A DNA stretch of 64,000 bases from Clostridia bacterium. GTDB taxonomy: Bacteria > Bacillota > Clostridia > Oscillospirales > CAG-272. Positions 49,764-58,100 of the stretch are shown here, piece after piece. The stretch's first letter is position 1. Every line of letters starts with the position of its first letter. Location: NCBI GenBank assembly GCA_017453305.1, contig JAFTKJ010000004.1, forward strand, positions 1 to 64,000, written 5' to 3'. The position numbers and the translations under genes were made by a program. Below the pieces are notes generated by a model. The model was given only the letters and a program-made list of their open reading frames with translations. It had not been told where the DNA came from and ran no database searches.

Positions 49764-51812
49764 TCAATGAATGGCGGTTCCCTCGGGAACGGAATCATCT
49801 ACAAAGATGATCTTGCAGCCGCAGGCGTTATTGGTTGCGGCAAGCAGCATGCCCTGGGAATTGACGTTGCAGATGCGGTTGGGCTTGAGGTTTGCAAATA
49901 CGATGATCTTGCGTCCCACAAGCATTTCGGGTGTATATTCCTCCTTGATCGAGGACATGATCACTCTCTCACCAATGCCGTCAAACAGGGTGAGCTTGAG
50001 GCAGGAATGCGACTTGCGCACCGACTCTGCCTTGAGCACCTTGCAAACGCGGAAATCCATTTTTGCAAAGTCGTCAATGGTGACCTGCTCCTTCACGGGC
50101 GCTACGGGATCAGCCTCGCGCACCTCGGGCGCAGCCTCTTCCTCGGGGGCGCACTCCTCGCAGGGCGTGTCGGCGGCGATCTCCTCCTCGGTCTGCGGAT
50201 ATGAGAAATCCAAAAGACCGACGTATTTTTCTGCTTCGATGGCATACAGGAACAGGTACAGACGAGGGCCCTTTTCTTTATCGATCAAAAGCTTGTACAC
50301 GTTGCGGAAGAACGCGCCCTGAATGCCCTTGAGCTCTTTGTCGCTCATCTCGGTGCCCCAAACAGCCTTGGGGATCGCGTAGAGCTCGGCGTTCAGCTCA
50401 TCCAGCGTGTAGCCGCCCTTGGCGATATAAGCGTGCAGCAGCTCGATCGCCTTCTTTTCATTCTCGTCCAGCGCATTCCAAACCTCAAAGTTGCGCGTGA
50501 TGCGCAGACGGTTGACCTGATCGGGCGCACACTGCTCCAGCCAGAACTTTGCGCGATCCAAACGGTCTGCGAATTGCTCGGCGGTGTAGGGCGTACCGAT
50601 CTTTTGGAACACCGTTTCCAGCATGGGCACGTTGAAGTTGACGATGGAGCCGAGCTGTACCAGGAGAGAGAAGGGAACGGTTTCGATCTCGCGTCCCTCA
50701 ACGGTGCAGTTGTACATGATATCCTTGATGGCGTCGGTGGCTTTGCCCTCGCGCACGTCGGTCAGCATCTTGTCAAATTCAAAGTACTGACGCAGAATAC
50801 CGTCATCAAAGCAGAAGTCAAACGCCTTGGTGGGATCGGTCTTGGAATAGAGCCAGAGGATGATCTCGGGCTGATAAAGCTTGAGCAGGGTTTCGGGCGT
50901 GAGGTTGAGACCGGAGGAGGAGGACATTTTGCCCGTCATACCCTTAATACCGATGAACTCGTAGCCCTGGAACATGGGAGGCTCAAATCCGAAGATCTTT
51001 TTGGAAATGATCTTGGAGTTGCTGTAAGAGCCCGTGGGAGCGGCGTGATCCTTTCCGCCGGGCTCAAAATCGACCGCTTCGTATCTCCAACGCATCGGCC
51101 AGTCGATCTTCCAACCAAGCTTGCAGTCAAAGTCGGTCAGGAAATTGAAGTGACCGCTGTGACCGCAACGGCAGGTGTAGTCTGCCTCGGTGCAATCGTC
51201 GGAGAGGGAGGTAATGGTGGTAAAATCGGTGTGGCACTTGGGGCAGAAGATGCTGACGGGATAGTAAACAGCCTTTTCCGCATCGTGCTCTGCCTTGAGC
51301 TCCTCTTCGCTCTTGGAAGTATCCTTGGTCTTAAAGGAGTCAAGGATCTCAAAGATCTCCTCTCTTTTTTGCAGGGATTCGATAATATCCTTGGTATATT
51401 TGCCGGAGCGGTACATGTCAGCCTGGTAGCGGCAATCCAGCTCGATGCCAAACTGTTTCATTGCGTTGAGGAACTCCTCCTCAAAGTGCTTGGCATAGTT
51501 CTCGTGGCAGCCCCAGGGGTCGGGAATGTCCACGTAGGGGGAGCCGATATATTTGTCATAGTCGCTTCCCACAACGGCTTGTACGTTTGCGGGGATCTTA
51601 CGGCAACGGTCGTATTCGTCCCAAGAGAACAAAAGCTTTGCTTTTTTGCCCAGCTTTTGCAGTGCGCGTACCACCATGAGGGAGGTGGCAACGTCACGGA
51701 AATTTCCAATGTGAACCGAGCCGGAGGGGCTGATGCCCGCCGCACAGACGTATTCTTCCTTGTCCGGGTTGCGCGCAATGATTCGTTGCGCAATTTCTTC
51801 TGACCAGTGCAT
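49764..51812 (-). CDS. lysK: Class I lysyl-tRNA synthetase with C-terminal tRNA-binding domain
   Basis: 682 aa. Class I LysRS attaches lysine to tRNA-Lys and is unrelated to the usual class II enzyme. Signatures are ISPSGSVHIGNFRDV (HIGN at residues 34-37) and TGKMSSSSGLNLTP (KMSSS near 292-296). Two zinc-like cysteine pairs (CPKCH, CRCGHSGH) lie near residues 190-220. After an acidic linker (about 545-570), the final 110 residues are an OB-fold tRNA-binding domain of the MetRS-C/EMAP type (DFAKMDFRVCKVLKAESV, then GRKIIVFANLKPN). That fusion is not the standard LysRS-I layout. ATG 51812 follows GTGAGG. It is the only lysyl synthetase in the window. Confidence 0.92.
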   Translation of the reverse strand: MHWSEEIAQRIIARNPDKEEYVCAAGISPSGSVHIGNFRDVATSLMVVRALQKLGKKAKLLFSWDEYDRCRKIPANVQAVVGSDYDKYIGSPYVDIPDPWGCHENYAKHFEEEFLNAMKQFGIELDCRYQADMYRSGKYTKDIIESLQKREEIFEILDSFKTKDTSKSEEELKAEHDAEKAVYYPVSIFCPKCHTDFTTITSLSDDCTEADYTCRCGHSGHFNFLTDFDCKLGWKIDWPMRWRYEAVDFEPGGKDHAAPTGSYSNSKIISKKIFGFEPPMFQGYEFIGIKGMTGKMSSSSGLNLTPETLLKLYQPEIILWLYSKTDPTKAFDFCFDDGILRQYFEFDKMLTDVREGKATDAIKDIMYNCTVEGREIETVPFSLLVQLGSIVNFNVPMLETVFQKIGTPYTAEQFADRLDRAKFWLEQCAPDQVNRLRITRNFEVWNALDENEKKAIELLHAYIAKGGYTLDELNAELYAIPKAVWGTEMSDKELKGIQGAFFRNVYKLLIDKEKGPRLYLFLYAIEAEKYVGLLDFSYPQTEEEIAADTPCEECAPEEEAAPEVREADPVAPVKEQVTIDDFAKMDFRVCKVLKAESVRKSHSCLKLTLFDGIGERVIMSSIKEEYTPEMLVGRKIIVFANLKPNRICNVNSQGMLLAATNNACGCKIIFVDDSVPEGTAIH

Positions 51813-51860
51813 AGTGTAAAAACCTCACTTCGTAAAATAAGATATAATTATAATACTAAC

Positions 51861-51889
51861 ATTCTAACATATTTTTGCCGCCTTGTCAA
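51861..51889 (-). promoter_or_regulatory. Sigma-A promoter for lysK
   Basis: On the minus strand TTGACA (51884-51889), 17 bases, TAGAAT (51861-51866), about 50 bases before the start codon. No T-box structure is visible in the short leader. Confidence 0.82.
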
Positions 51890-51992
51890 GCGTGGGAGCG
51901 TACGCTGCGGAAATTTTTTGCAAAAACTTTTTGTTAAGCCCCCTCTTTTTGCTTATTCATAGGGACCCCATCCTTTTTTGTAAAAATCAGAC

Positions 51993-52021
51993 TTGACAAA
52001 TTGGGCAAATTCGGTTATAAT
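51993..52021 (+). promoter_or_regulatory. Sigma-A promoter for the isomerase-like gene
   Basis: TTGACA (51993-51998), 17 bases, TATAAT (52016-52021), 47 bases before the start. Confidence 0.9.
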
Positions 52022-52067
52022 GAAAATGCAAATTTTATGGGGGGTACATGCCCCGGGAGGAAAAATT

Positions 52068-52850
52068 ATGTTTCAGAATTTGGGACTTCAGCTTTTTACC
52101 GTTCGCGATTACATCACCGATCCCGAGTTTGCGGATCTGAGCTTCAAGCGCTTGAGAGAGATGGGATACACCGAGGCGCAGACTGCGGGCATTCCCTTTG
52201 ACGAAAAGCTGTACGGTGAGCTTTTGGCAAAGCACGGTATTCGCATTGTCGGCACACACTATCCGTTGGATAAGATCATCGACGAGCCTGAAAAAACGGT
52301 TGAGATCCATCGCATGTGGGGAACGACCAATATCGGTATCGGCGCGCTTCCCAGCGAGGCAAGACAAAGCCTTGCAAATTTGCGCAAGTTTATTGCACAA
52401 TATAACTCCCTGGCAGAGCAGTACGCAAAGGAAGGCTTCAAAATGACCTACCACAACCATGCGTTTGAGTTTGAGCGCATCGATGGCTACAAGACCGTTC
52501 TTGACATTATGGTAGAGGAATTTGATCCCAAGAACGTATCCTTCGTTTTGGATACCGCATGGGTAGCTGCAGGTGGCGGTGACGTTTGCGCTTGGCTGGA
52601 AAAGCTGGCAGGTCGCGTGGATATTCTGCACCTGAAGGATTATTCCGTCAAGGTTCCGCGTTCTTCTGCATGCCCCGAAATTCAGTTGGCGGAAATCGGC
52701 AACGGTAACCTCTGCTGGGATCACATTCTTGCAACGGCAGAAAAGACGGGCGTCAAGCATTACGTGGTCGAGCAGGACTCCAACTTTGACGGCACTCCCT
52801 TTAACAGCCTGCGCATGAGCGCAGAGTTCCTTGCAAAGTATCGCAAGTAA
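52068..52850 (+). CDS. Sugar phosphate isomerase/epimerase-like TIM barrel
   Basis: 260 aa of the xylose-isomerase-like AP endonuclease 2 fold. Visible strands: LGLQLFTVRDYI at the start, TYHNHAFEFERI near residue 127 (metal His and Glu), FVLDTAWVAAGGGDV near 161 (metal Asp), DILHLKDYS near 185, and HYVVEQDSNFDG near 232 (last metal Glu). These residues form the usual divalent-metal site. Substrates of this family include myo-inositol derivatives and keto sugars; the sequence does not say which. GGGAGG precedes ATG 52068. It is a monocistronic unit with its own terminator. Confidence 0.88.
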   Translation: MFQNLGLQLFTVRDYITDPEFADLSFKRLREMGYTEAQTAGIPFDEKLYGELLAKHGIRIVGTHYPLDKIIDEPEKTVEIHRMWGTTNIGIGALPSEARQSLANLRKFIAQYNSLAEQYAKEGFKMTYHNHAFEFERIDGYKTVLDIMVEEFDPKNVSFVLDTAWVAAGGGDVCAWLEKLAGRVDILHLKDYSVKVPRSSACPEIQLAEIGNGNLCWDHILATAEKTGVKHYVVEQDSNFDGTPFNSLRMSAEFLAKYRK

Positions 52851-52861
52851 TGAATGTATAT

Positions 52862-52901
52862 AACGAACGGGTTGCACTCACTTGAATGCAACCCGTTCGT
52901 T
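52862..52901. terminator. Bidirectional terminator between isomerase-like gene and tetR
   Basis: AACGAACGGGTTGCA (52862-52876) pairs perfectly with TGCAACCCGTTCGTT (52887-52901), then GTGTTT. It serves both convergent genes. Confidence 0.88.
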
Positions 52902-52905
52902 GTGT

Positions 52906-53457
52906 TTACAGAGTTCCGTGCGTTTCGGTAACCTCCATAAAGTAGTGTGCCATCTCTTCGGCGGAAATGCACATGCCGCCGCACACCCACCAGCGCAGAG
53001 TCTCTGCAAAGCTTCCCACCAGGTGATTGAGTAAAAAATCGGCAGGGACGTCGGTGTGAAATTCAGAAAGATAAGAGCGAAACAGCACGGTCAGATATTC
53101 CTTGATGTATCGCATAAAAAGCTCGCCGCTCTCGGAAGAGAAGATTCCCGTAACGTCGCTTTTGTGATCCTTCAAGTGCCAAAGGATATGCGCAAGCTTT
53201 GCCTCCAGATCCACGGCAGGTGGCAGAGGAGACGTGTATTCGCACATGTTTCCCGCAAAGATGTGGTCAAAAATATCGCTGCACATCACGCGCAAAAGCA
53301 TATCCTTGGTTTCAAAATGCGCGTAAAAGGTCGCCCTGCCTACGTTGGCAAGGTCAATGATCTCCTGCACCGTAATGTGCTCGTATCTCTTTTTTTCAAG
53401 CAGCGTGCTGAACGCCTTAAAGATCGCGTCGCGCGTTTTTTGTTGCCGTCTGTCCAT
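52906..53457 (-). CDS. TetR-family regulator
   Basis: 183 aa. The N-terminal helix-turn-helix (about residues 8-52) reads TRDAIFKAFSTLLEKKRYEHITVQEI, then ANVGRATFYAHFETKDMLL, the standard TetR pattern. The C-terminal ligand domain has the TetR_C_7-like FLLNHLVGSFAETLRWWVCGG ending. ATG 53457 has GGAG seven bases upstream; the earlier in-frame ATG lacks one. It diverges from the metal ATPase gene and probably represses it and itself through the palindrome at 53571. The inducer is unknown. Confidence 0.92.
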   Translation of the reverse strand: MDRRQQKTRDAIFKAFSTLLEKKRYEHITVQEIIDLANVGRATFYAHFETKDMLLRVMCSDIFDHIFAGNMCEYTSPLPPAVDLEAKLAHILWHLKDHKSDVTGIFSSESGELFMRYIKEYLTVLFRSYLSEFHTDVPADFLLNHLVGSFAETLRWWVCGGMCISAEEMAHYFMEVTETHGTL

Positions 53458-53519
53458 TCCGTTTCTCCATACAAATTTTCGTTTTTGTTCGGTATCGTAC
53501 ATTTTTTGAAAACTGCCTC

Positions 53520-53548
53520 TTGCATTTGCATGATATGCGTATTATAAT
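53520..53548 (+). promoter_or_regulatory. Promoter for the P-type ATPase gene
   Basis: TTGCAT (53520-53525), 17 bases, TATAAT (53543-53548). It faces the tetR promoter, and the two predicted start points overlap. Confidence 0.78.
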
Positions 53549-53570
53549 AAAACCGTACAAGGTGTTCGGT

Positions 53571-53582
53571 AATGAATTCATT
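53571..53582. promoter_or_regulatory. Candidate TetR operator
   Basis: Perfect 12-bp palindrome AATGAATTCATT. It lies just downstream of the ATPase start site and over the tetR -10 box, flanked by CGGT (53567) and ACCG (53594) arms that form a wider imperfect inverted repeat. The position would allow one protein to block both promoters. Confidence 0.4.
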
Positions 53583-53608
53583 ATACAACAAAAACCGAGT
53601 GTTGTCAA
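53580..53608 (-). promoter_or_regulatory. Promoter for the tetR gene
   Basis: On the minus strand TTGACA (53603-53608), 17 bases, TATAAT (53580-53585), both perfect. Confidence 0.85.
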
Positions 53609-53635
53609 TGACAAAATTATGAAAGGAGCTTTCCC

Positions 53636-55516
53636 ATGCTCAAAAAAATGCTTTCTGTTTTGACAGAGATTCCTGCCACCATTGTCAGCGGTGTGTGCTT
53701 GCTTGCAAGCTTTTTGATCCCACTTGCAATGGGTGAGGCGCTGCCTCTCTATCTCGACCCTGCGTGGATCAGTGTGCTGATTTCGGGAACCCCTTTGATC
53801 TGTTCCGCCGTTCGGAAGCTGGTCTTCAATCGTGGCATTTCTAAAATTTCATCGGCGCTTCTGATCTCCGTTGCTATGATCGCCGCCATTTGTATCGGTG
53901 ACCTGTTTGCGGCAGGTGAAGTCGCGTTCATCATGGCTTTGGGTGAGATATTGGAGGACATGACCACCGATCGCGCCAAAAAAGGCTTGAAGCGTCTGCT
54001 GGAGCTTGCCCCCACGCAGGGACGGCGCTTGACCGAGGTGGGTGAGGAAATGGTTTCTGTCGATCAGCTTGCCGTGGGAGACGTGGTACGCATTTTGCCG
54101 GGTGAAACGATTCCTGCAGACGGCGTGATCATCGCAGGACAGACCTCGGTAGATCAATCCGTCATGACGGGGGAATCCCTTCCCGTGGATAAAGAGGTTG
54201 GAGACGGCGTATTTTGCGGCACGATCAATTGTTATGGCGCGGTGGATATGCGCGTAGAGAAGGTCAGCGACGACTCCACTCTGCAAAAGCTGATCCGCAT
54301 GGTAGAGGAGGCAGAGGAGAAAAAAGCGCCCATGCAGCGTACTGCTGACAAGTGGGCAAGCTGGTTGGTTCCTCTGGCATTGTTGCTTGCCGTTGCAACG
54401 GGAATTTTCAAGCAGGATATCGTCAGCGCCGTTACGGTGCTTGTGGTATTCTGTCCCTGCGCACTGGTGCTTGCTACGCCTACGGCGATCATGGCGGCAA
54501 TCGGTCAGGCGGCAGGCAAGGGCGTGATCATCAAGTCCGGCGAAGCCTTGGAAAAAATGGGAAAGATCGATACCGTTGCCTTTGATAAGACGGGAACGTT
54601 GACGCAAGGCACGCTTTCCGTGTCGGACGTTTTGCCCTTTGACACCTCAATCGATCGTACTGTCTTGCTTTCTGCGGTGGCGTCGGCAGAGCAATTGAGC
54701 GAGCATCCCTTGGCACGCGCAGTAGTTGCATCTGCAAAAGGGGAAGGGCTTTCTCTCTCCGAGGCTTCCGATTTCCGCATGAGCGCAGGCAAGGGGATCG
54801 TCGCTACCGTGAACGGTGCGGTATGGGTCTGCGGTAATGAAAAGCACCTTGCCGAGCAGGGTGTGGTTTTGACGGAATCGCAAAAGGTGGCGGTTGATCG
54901 CCTTTACATGGAAGGCAAGGCGGTCATTCTTGCGGCAAGCGCAGGAGTGGCGCGCGGCGCGGTGGCACTTTCCGACGTTTTGCGCGAGGACGCTGCTGCG
55001 ATTATAGAAAAATTGAACGGGTTGGACACCAACACGGTGCTCCTGACGGGAGACGAGTGTAACGCCGCCGCTTACTTTGCACAGCGTGCGGGCATTCAAA
55101 CGGTGCATGCGGCACTTCTGCCGGCGGATAAGGTGGAAAGGATCTCCGAAATGGAGGCAAGCGGCGCACACGTGTGCATGATCGGTGACGGTGTCAACGA
55201 CGCCCCCGCACTCAAAAGCGCGGAGGTGGGAATTGCCATGGGCGGTATGGGAAGCGACATTGCCGTGGATGCGGCAGATATCGTGCTGATGAGCGATGAT
55301 ATTTCCAAGCTCCCTTACCTCAAGCGTCTGTCGGTGGCAACCCTGCGCACCATTCGCTTCGGCATCGCACTCTCACTTCTGATCAACCTTGTAGCCATCG
55401 TGCTCTCGGTCCTCGGCATTCTCAATCCCACAACGGGAGCGCTGGTGCACAACGCCGGCTCGGTGCTGGTGGTTTTGATTGCGGCATTGCTCTATGACCG
55501 CAAATTCAAGCTTTAA
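53636..55516 (+). CDS. P1B-type heavy-metal-transporting ATPase
   Basis: 626 aa. It exports metal ions using ATP. Landmarks: the actuator TGES (MTGESLPVDKEVGDGVF) near residue 180, the metal-binding CPC in FCPCALVLATPTAIMAAIG near 273, the phosphorylated DKTGT near 316, SEHPLARAV near 360, and GDGVNDAPALKSAEVGIAMG near 521. The last helix carries HNAGSVLVVL, closer to Cd/Zn-type (P1B-2) than to copper pumps, but the metal is not certain. There is no N-terminal HMA domain. AAAGGAG lies eight bases before the ATG. It is divergent from the TetR gene, its likely regulator. Confidence 0.93.
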   Translation: MLKKMLSVLTEIPATIVSGVCLLASFLIPLAMGEALPLYLDPAWISVLISGTPLICSAVRKLVFNRGISKISSALLISVAMIAAICIGDLFAAGEVAFIMALGEILEDMTTDRAKKGLKRLLELAPTQGRRLTEVGEEMVSVDQLAVGDVVRILPGETIPADGVIIAGQTSVDQSVMTGESLPVDKEVGDGVFCGTINCYGAVDMRVEKVSDDSTLQKLIRMVEEAEEKKAPMQRTADKWASWLVPLALLLAVATGIFKQDIVSAVTVLVVFCPCALVLATPTAIMAAIGQAAGKGVIIKSGEALEKMGKIDTVAFDKTGTLTQGTLSVSDVLPFDTSIDRTVLLSAVASAEQLSEHPLARAVVASAKGEGLSLSEASDFRMSAGKGIVATVNGAVWVCGNEKHLAEQGVVLTESQKVAVDRLYMEGKAVILAASAGVARGAVALSDVLREDAAAIIEKLNGLDTNTVLLTGDECNAAAYFAQRAGIQTVHAALLPADKVERISEMEASGAHVCMIGDGVNDAPALKSAEVGIAMGGMGSDIAVDAADIVLMSDDISKLPYLKRLSVATLRTIRFGIALSLLINLVAIVLSVLGILNPTTGALVHNAGSVLVVLIAALLYDRKFKL

Positions 55517-55533
55517 ACCTTCAATAACCTTTT

Positions 55534-55577
55534 AAAAGTCCATGATTTTTTTGTAAAAATCCATGGACTTTTATTTT
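55534..55577 (+). terminator. Terminator after the P-type ATPase gene
   Basis: AAAAGTCCATGATTTTT pairs with AAAAATCCATGGACTTTT, with one unpaired G, around a TTGT loop. It is followed by ATTTTTTT. Confidence 0.85.
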
Positions 55578-55644
55578 TTTGTGTGATATAATGATTTTAT
55601 ACGTAGAAAGACGTACAATTCAAATGAAAAAAGGAGAAATCCAC

Positions 55645-56751
55645 ATGATTTCCAGCGATGCTTATATGAAGGACGTCCGCGACATCGTGGCACAGTTTCC
55701 CGTGCGTGCCGTACAGCTTTACGGGGCAACGGAGAAGAATATTGAGGATTTTGAACGCTTTGTCGAGCATACTCTGGCGCCCGCAGGCGTGACGCACGTG
55801 ACCGTGACGCTGTATTACCGTTTTGAATATCGCTCGCATCCGGAGATTGTGGAGTCTCCTTATACCTCGGTCGCGGTGGCAAAGCGCATGAGCGACGTGT
55901 GCAAGAAATGCGGTATTACCATCGTTCCCGAATTGGACGTTCCCGGGCATCAGAGCAACGTGCGCCGCACCGAGGATATGCCTGCACCGCTTGGCATGCT
56001 CCGCGTGCATCCCGATATGCTGGAGCCGTACGGTAAGGGCAACAGCACCCTGAGCGTTTGCACACGCCATCCGCTGCTTCGCCCCATCGTCTATGATATG
56101 ATCGACGACCTGATGGAGGCGTTTGACACCAAGGTCATTCACGCAGGCTTTGACGAGGTATTGGATATTGGAAAATGTCCGCGTTGTCGCGACACTTCCA
56201 CCGCAACGCTGATTGCCGATCTCATCAACGATCTCAATGCGCACGTTCGCTCACGCGGCGGCGAGATGTGGATCTGGGGGGACCGCCTTTTGGACGGAAC
56301 CCGTTTTCCAACGGCAAACGTGGGGTACGAAACCAGCCTCAACGGCACCGCGCCTGCCGTCGATCTGATTTCCAAGGACGTGGTGATCTGCGATTGGCAC
56401 TACAACGAGGAGCCCATGGGGCATCTGACACCCTCCTATTGGGCGACCAAGGGCTTCCGCTTTTTGCCCTGTGCCTTCAACAGTCTCAAGGGAAGCGAGC
56501 AGCAGATCCGCGCCGCCTACGTGCTCAAGGATTGTCCCAACCTTTTGGGCACATACCTGACCACGTGGAGTCCCATGAGCGATTTTATCCGTTTGGCGGA
56601 GCAGAAGATCCCGGAGTATCAAAAAACGGGTATCATTCATCACGATGCCTCGCTTGAAACCAGCGATTCCTCCAGTTCGCATCTGTTTGCCGAGCAATCC
56701 TCCAACGTATTTTTGCAAATGTATATTCCGCATGACATTGCCGAGCAATAA
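55645..56751 (+). CDS. GH20-like beta-N-acetylhexosaminidase, short form
   Basis: 368 aa TIM-barrel protein. GH20 landmarks are HVTVTLYYRFEYRSHPEI near residue 53, GITIVPELDVPGHQS near 90 and the catalytic pair in VIHAGFDEVLDIGKCPRC near 160. WSPMSDFIRL lies near 310. The N-terminal GH20 domain is missing, as in the gene at 47761, and no signal peptide is seen. AAAGGAG lies eight bases upstream of ATG 55645, and an extended -10 (TGATATAAT, to 55592) lies 50 bases before it. It opens the run with GH29 and fucose isomerase, which points to fucosylated N-acetylhexosamine glycans. Confidence 0.82.
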   Translation: MISSDAYMKDVRDIVAQFPVRAVQLYGATEKNIEDFERFVEHTLAPAGVTHVTVTLYYRFEYRSHPEIVESPYTSVAVAKRMSDVCKKCGITIVPELDVPGHQSNVRRTEDMPAPLGMLRVHPDMLEPYGKGNSTLSVCTRHPLLRPIVYDMIDDLMEAFDTKVIHAGFDEVLDIGKCPRCRDTSTATLIADLINDLNAHVRSRGGEMWIWGDRLLDGTRFPTANVGYETSLNGTAPAVDLISKDVVICDWHYNEEPMGHLTPSYWATKGFRFLPCAFNSLKGSEQQIRAAYVLKDCPNLLGTYLTTWSPMSDFIRLAEQKIPEYQKTGIIHHDASLETSDSSSSHLFAEQSSNVFLQMYIPHDIAEQ

Positions 56752-56786
56752 ATCCGACACTTTTAACACCTGAAAGGAGAACGAAA

Positions 56787-58073
56787 ATGAGCGAAATGCC
56801 AAAGCCAACCAAAGGGCAATTGGAGTTTTTGAATTGGGAATACGGCATGTTTTTCCATTTTGGAATCCGTTCCTTTTATCCGGGACATAAGGATTGGGAC
56901 GGGATTGAGATGCCTGCCGAAGGGTTTGATCCCAAGGAGCTGGATTGCGAGCAATGGATGCGTGTTGCACGCGATGCGGGGGCAACCTACGCCATTTTGA
57001 CAACCAAGCATCACGATGGATTTGCGCTCTGGCCCTCGGCGTATTCGCGCTACAGTGTGGCAAACACACCGTGGAAGATGGGGAGCGGCGACGTGGTGCG
57101 CGAGTTTGTTGACGCTTGCCGTAAATACGGTATGAAGGTGGGTCTTTACTATTCTCCCGCACAGTGGGGCTCGACCGCTATCAAGTTTGAAAGCGGCAAG
57201 GAGTACGATGATTATTTTATCAACCAGATCTCGGAGCTGTTGACGAACTACGGCAAGATTGATTATCTTTGGTTTGACGGGTGCGGCTCGGAGGGACACG
57301 TGTATGATCATAAGCGTATCGTAGGCGAGATCTTCCGTTTGCAGCCCGAAATTCTGACTTTTTGCGATCCCGAATGGTTCCCCTGCGTGCGCTGGGTAGG
57401 CAATGAGGATGGTTACGCCTCTCTCGATAACCCATACGTCGTTTCCAAGTGGGATTTTTCACAGTTGACCGAGGGGAGTGTTTCTCTCTCCGAGGCAAGC
57501 TTTCTCCCTGCCGAATGTGATTGCAAGCTCCGCGCGACGTGGTTTTACGATCATAACGAAGAAACAATAAAATCCTTGGACGAGCTATTTGGCATGTATG
57601 AAGCCTCGGTTGGGCGCGGATCCAACTTTTTGATCAACGTTGGACCCGATAACCGAGGTCTGATTCCCGAAGCTGACGCATACCGCTTGCGCGAGCTGGG
57701 GGAAAAGATCCGCGCAAATTACACGACTCCCATTGATTTTTCCGACGTCACCGAGGAGTCGGAGGGGGTATATTCCATTATGCATCCGCAATTTGATGCA
57801 AGTGGTTATGGGCAGCGCGATCGTTCACGCTTGGTGAATACTGTTGTGCTGCGGGAGGATATTTCCGAGGGGCAGGCGGTACGCGCGTTTCGGATCTACG
57901 CCCATTTGCCGGCTTACAATCGCAAGCGTGTTTGCATTTACGGCGGATATACCGTGGGGCACAAATCCATTTGCCGCTTTCCGGCGGTGTTCACACCGAA
58001 AATTACCGTGGAGATCACCGATTCTGACGGTGCTTGCCGTCTGTATGATATGAAAGCGTATTTTGTAAAATAA
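56787..58073 (+). CDS. Alpha-L-fucosidase (GH29)
   Basis: 428 aa. GH29 catalytic barrel: YGMFFHFGIRSFYPGH (residues 19-34), AILTTKHHDGFALWPS with the paired His near 74, and YLWFDGCGSEG near 160 with the nucleophile Asp. GRGSNFLINVGPDNRG follows near 275. A C-terminal beta-sandwich covers about 325-428. No signal peptide is seen, so fucosides must be imported first. AAAGGAG lies nine bases before the ATG. It is 35 bases behind the GH20-like gene and 27 before fucI. Confidence 0.94.
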   Translation: MSEMPKPTKGQLEFLNWEYGMFFHFGIRSFYPGHKDWDGIEMPAEGFDPKELDCEQWMRVARDAGATYAILTTKHHDGFALWPSAYSRYSVANTPWKMGSGDVVREFVDACRKYGMKVGLYYSPAQWGSTAIKFESGKEYDDYFINQISELLTNYGKIDYLWFDGCGSEGHVYDHKRIVGEIFRLQPEILTFCDPEWFPCVRWVGNEDGYASLDNPYVVSKWDFSQLTEGSVSLSEASFLPAECDCKLRATWFYDHNEETIKSLDELFGMYEASVGRGSNFLINVGPDNRGLIPEADAYRLRELGEKIRANYTTPIDFSDVTEESEGVYSIMHPQFDASGYGQRDRSRLVNTVVLREDISEGQAVRAFRIYAHLPAYNRKRVCIYGGYTVGHKSICRFPAVFTPKITVEITDSDGACRLYDMKAYFVK

Positions 58074-58100
58074 AATTCATATAAAAAAGGAGAAAACACT

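Noticed and set aside
51813..51860. A T-box leader before lysK
   Set aside because: The leader between promoter and start is only about 50 bases, too short for a T-box, and shows no specifier stem.
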